The position numbers and the translations under genes were made by a program. 7,417 bases of DNA from an uncultured Rikenellaceae bacterium (GTDB lineage: Bacteria > Bacteroidota > Bacteroidia > Bacteroidales > Rikenellaceae): assembly GCA_947037995.1 (NCBI GenBank), contig CAMQUV010000047.1, forward strand, positions 1 to 7,417, in the 5' to 3' direction. Shown here piece by piece: positions 6,341 through 7,417 of this stretch. The notes beneath the pieces are model-generated. The model was not told where the DNA came from and searched no databases. It saw nothing but the letters and a program-made list of their open reading frames with translations. Each line of letters begins with the position of its first letter. The stretch's first letter is position 1.

Positions 6341-7417
6341 TTAGAGTGCTGGCGGAGCCTGCGGCGGTGTTGGCACAGGAGGTGCTGGGGGTGCCGGAGG
6401 CATCGGGGGCGGAGTTGATTGAACAAACACGCCAGATAATTCCGCTACGTTTGCAGCTAATTCCCAATTTGCCATTCCCTCTTTCCACACGTGTGTATTA
6501 ACGGTAAATTGCCCTTGCTGCTGTAACTGTTGCAATTGTTGTATCGTGTATGGTCCACTTTGCTGTCCATTAACGGCAAGCATAAATTGAACCGTAGGAA
6601 TTTGCGGAGGTGTATTGGCTTGTTGGTTCATATTAGTCCCCATTTGGTTCATCATATTAGACATTTGTCCTCCCATCGCTCCACCCATCATCATTCCAGT
6701 CATCATACCAGCAGGGCTCATTCCACCGCCACCACCTTCGCCGCCGCCCATTGAGCCCATCGAGCCAAGGCTCGCAGCTGCAGTTTTAAGGACTTCGGTT
6801 TGTTGGTCGAGCGAGTGCGCTCCCATAAAGTTACTTTCGGTTTGTAGGCGTTGTGCACGTTGCGCCTCTTCGCGTTGGATTGCGAGAGTCTCTTCCATAT
6901 TCGTAGCATTAATTTCCTGAGTATCTTGGAGGTTCTTGATAGATATATCCGTTTGAGCATCGATAGTTTTAGTCTGTTGGTCGGCCGTAACTTTTCTAAG
7001 CTCTTTATAGCTAGCATCTTCCTTATCAATATCTATTGCCGATATATCAAAGCGTTTCAGGTTTATACCAAAATCGGCACTAAAATCTACTGCCAACCGT
7101 TGCTGAATCATATCGCTAATTTCCGCTATTTTGCGTTCAATTTGCAATACAGGCATACCACTATCCGATGGCGCATTAGTTATAACACTTTTGGTGTATT
7201 TCACAACCAGCGCTTTAACTTGTTGGTTAAGGTCTTCTAGTTCAAAATTAATTAATCTATTTAGTTTAATAAATGCTTGGCAGTCGGTGATATTAAAAGT
7301 AATGGTACCCCTCACGGCCATTGTCACACCAAAGTCGAGAAACCTAGGGTCGAACACTTGAAAATAGGGCACACCAAATTTGATTTGCACATTTCCCGAG
7401 GTGTTTATATAGTAGAC
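6341..7417 (-). CDS. SPFH-domain protein with C-terminal GYF_2 domain and proline-rich tail (5' partial)
   Basis: The frame is open to the right edge, so the N-terminus is missing; 358 residues are visible. In window numbering, residues 1-130 are the later part of an SPFH (Band 7) domain. It resembles the COG4260 'virion core protein'-like group, with FGVPYFQVFDPRFLDFGV followed by RGTITFNITD. Residues 135-200 form a charged, glutamine-rich helical or coiled-coil region. Residues 217-262 are very rich in Gly and Met. Residues 276-331 are a GYF_2 domain (GPYTIQQL, then HVWKEGMANWELA). Residues 335-358 are a proline-rich tail ending APPAL. SPFH proteins form large membrane-associated oligomers. 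A GTG at 7390-7388 could be taken as a start, but it lies inside the domain and SPFH-like sequence continues before it, so it is not the start. It is the first visible gene of a three-gene operon. Confidence 0.85.
   Translation of the reverse strand, partial: VYYINTSGNVQIKFGVPYFQVFDPRFLDFGVTMAVRGTITFNITDCQAFIKLNRLINFELEDLNQQVKALVVKYTKSVITNAPSDSGMPVLQIERKIAEISDMIQQRLAVDFSADFGINLKRFDISAIDIDKEDASYKELRKVTADQQTKTIDAQTDISIKNLQDTQEINATNMEETLAIQREEAQRAQRLQTESNFMGAHSLDQQTEVLKTAAASLGSMGSMGGGEGGGGGMSPAGMMTGMMMGGAMGGQMSNMMNQMGTNMNQQANTPPQIPTVQFMLAVNGQQSGPYTIQQLQQLQQQGQFTVNTHVWKEGMANWELAANVAELSGVFVQSTPPPMPPAPPAPPVPTPPQAPPAL

Noticed and set aside
6312..6488. Upstream extension of the small GYF_2 protein
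   Set aside because: The extra 59 residues are the 3' end of the SPFH gene read in a different frame; ATG at 6311 gives a compact protein with normal operon spacing.
6530..7361. Plus-strand frames with His-rich, Pro-rich or mixed products opposite the SPFH gene
   Set aside because: Their composition is the complement of the Gly/Met- and Gln-rich coding sequence on the other strand, with no independent support.

Overview
The window looks like chromosomal DNA of a member of the Bacteroidota, probably Bacteroidales. The protein types point there: GYF_2 domains, a DUF4199-like protein, and the DUF2157/DUF4401/GDYXXLXY trio. So do the AT-rich spacers, start codons without Shine-Dalgarno sequences, and a TAnnTTTG-type -7 promoter element upstream of asnA. 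The assignment rests on recognition by eye, not on a search. No rRNA, tRNA, CRISPR array or transposase gene was seen.

Layout, left to right. Positions 1-373 carry no credible gene. Positions 4-216 form an imperfect long inverted repeat that encloses at least two further stems, so this is either a MITE-like element or a structured RNA. On the minus strand, 3545 down to 374 holds a membrane-protein cluster. A DUF4199-like four-helix protein comes first, followed by a terminator hairpin. Then come three overlapping genes: a DUF2157 protein, a DUF4401 protein and a GDYXXLXY protein. A divergent spacer of 266 bases follows. It carries a Bacteroidota-type -7 element for the plus-strand gene asnA, the ammonia-dependent asparagine synthetase. 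marC, a six-helix inner-membrane protein gene, follows 70 bases later on the same strand. A perfect 11-bp hairpin at 5535-5574 separates marC from a minus-strand operon that enters from the right edge. That operon has an SPFH-domain protein with a C-terminal GYF_2 domain and proline-rich tail (5' end outside the window), then a small stand-alone GYF_2 protein, then a 115-residue four-helix membrane protein.

How the genes relate. AsnA is the only gene here with a firm biochemical role. The DUF2157-DUF4401-GDYXXLXY trio is packed with overlaps of 8 and 13 bases, which suggests coupled translation and a joint membrane assembly of unknown function. The SPFH/GYF_2 operon looks like a membrane-scaffold module. 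An SPFH oligomer carries a GYF_2 domain and a proline-rich tail, and the next gene encodes a shortened relative of that C-terminus. The last gene supplies an integral membrane protein. The two most interesting items are this SPFH/GYF_2 module and the folded element at the left edge; neither is proven to be new.
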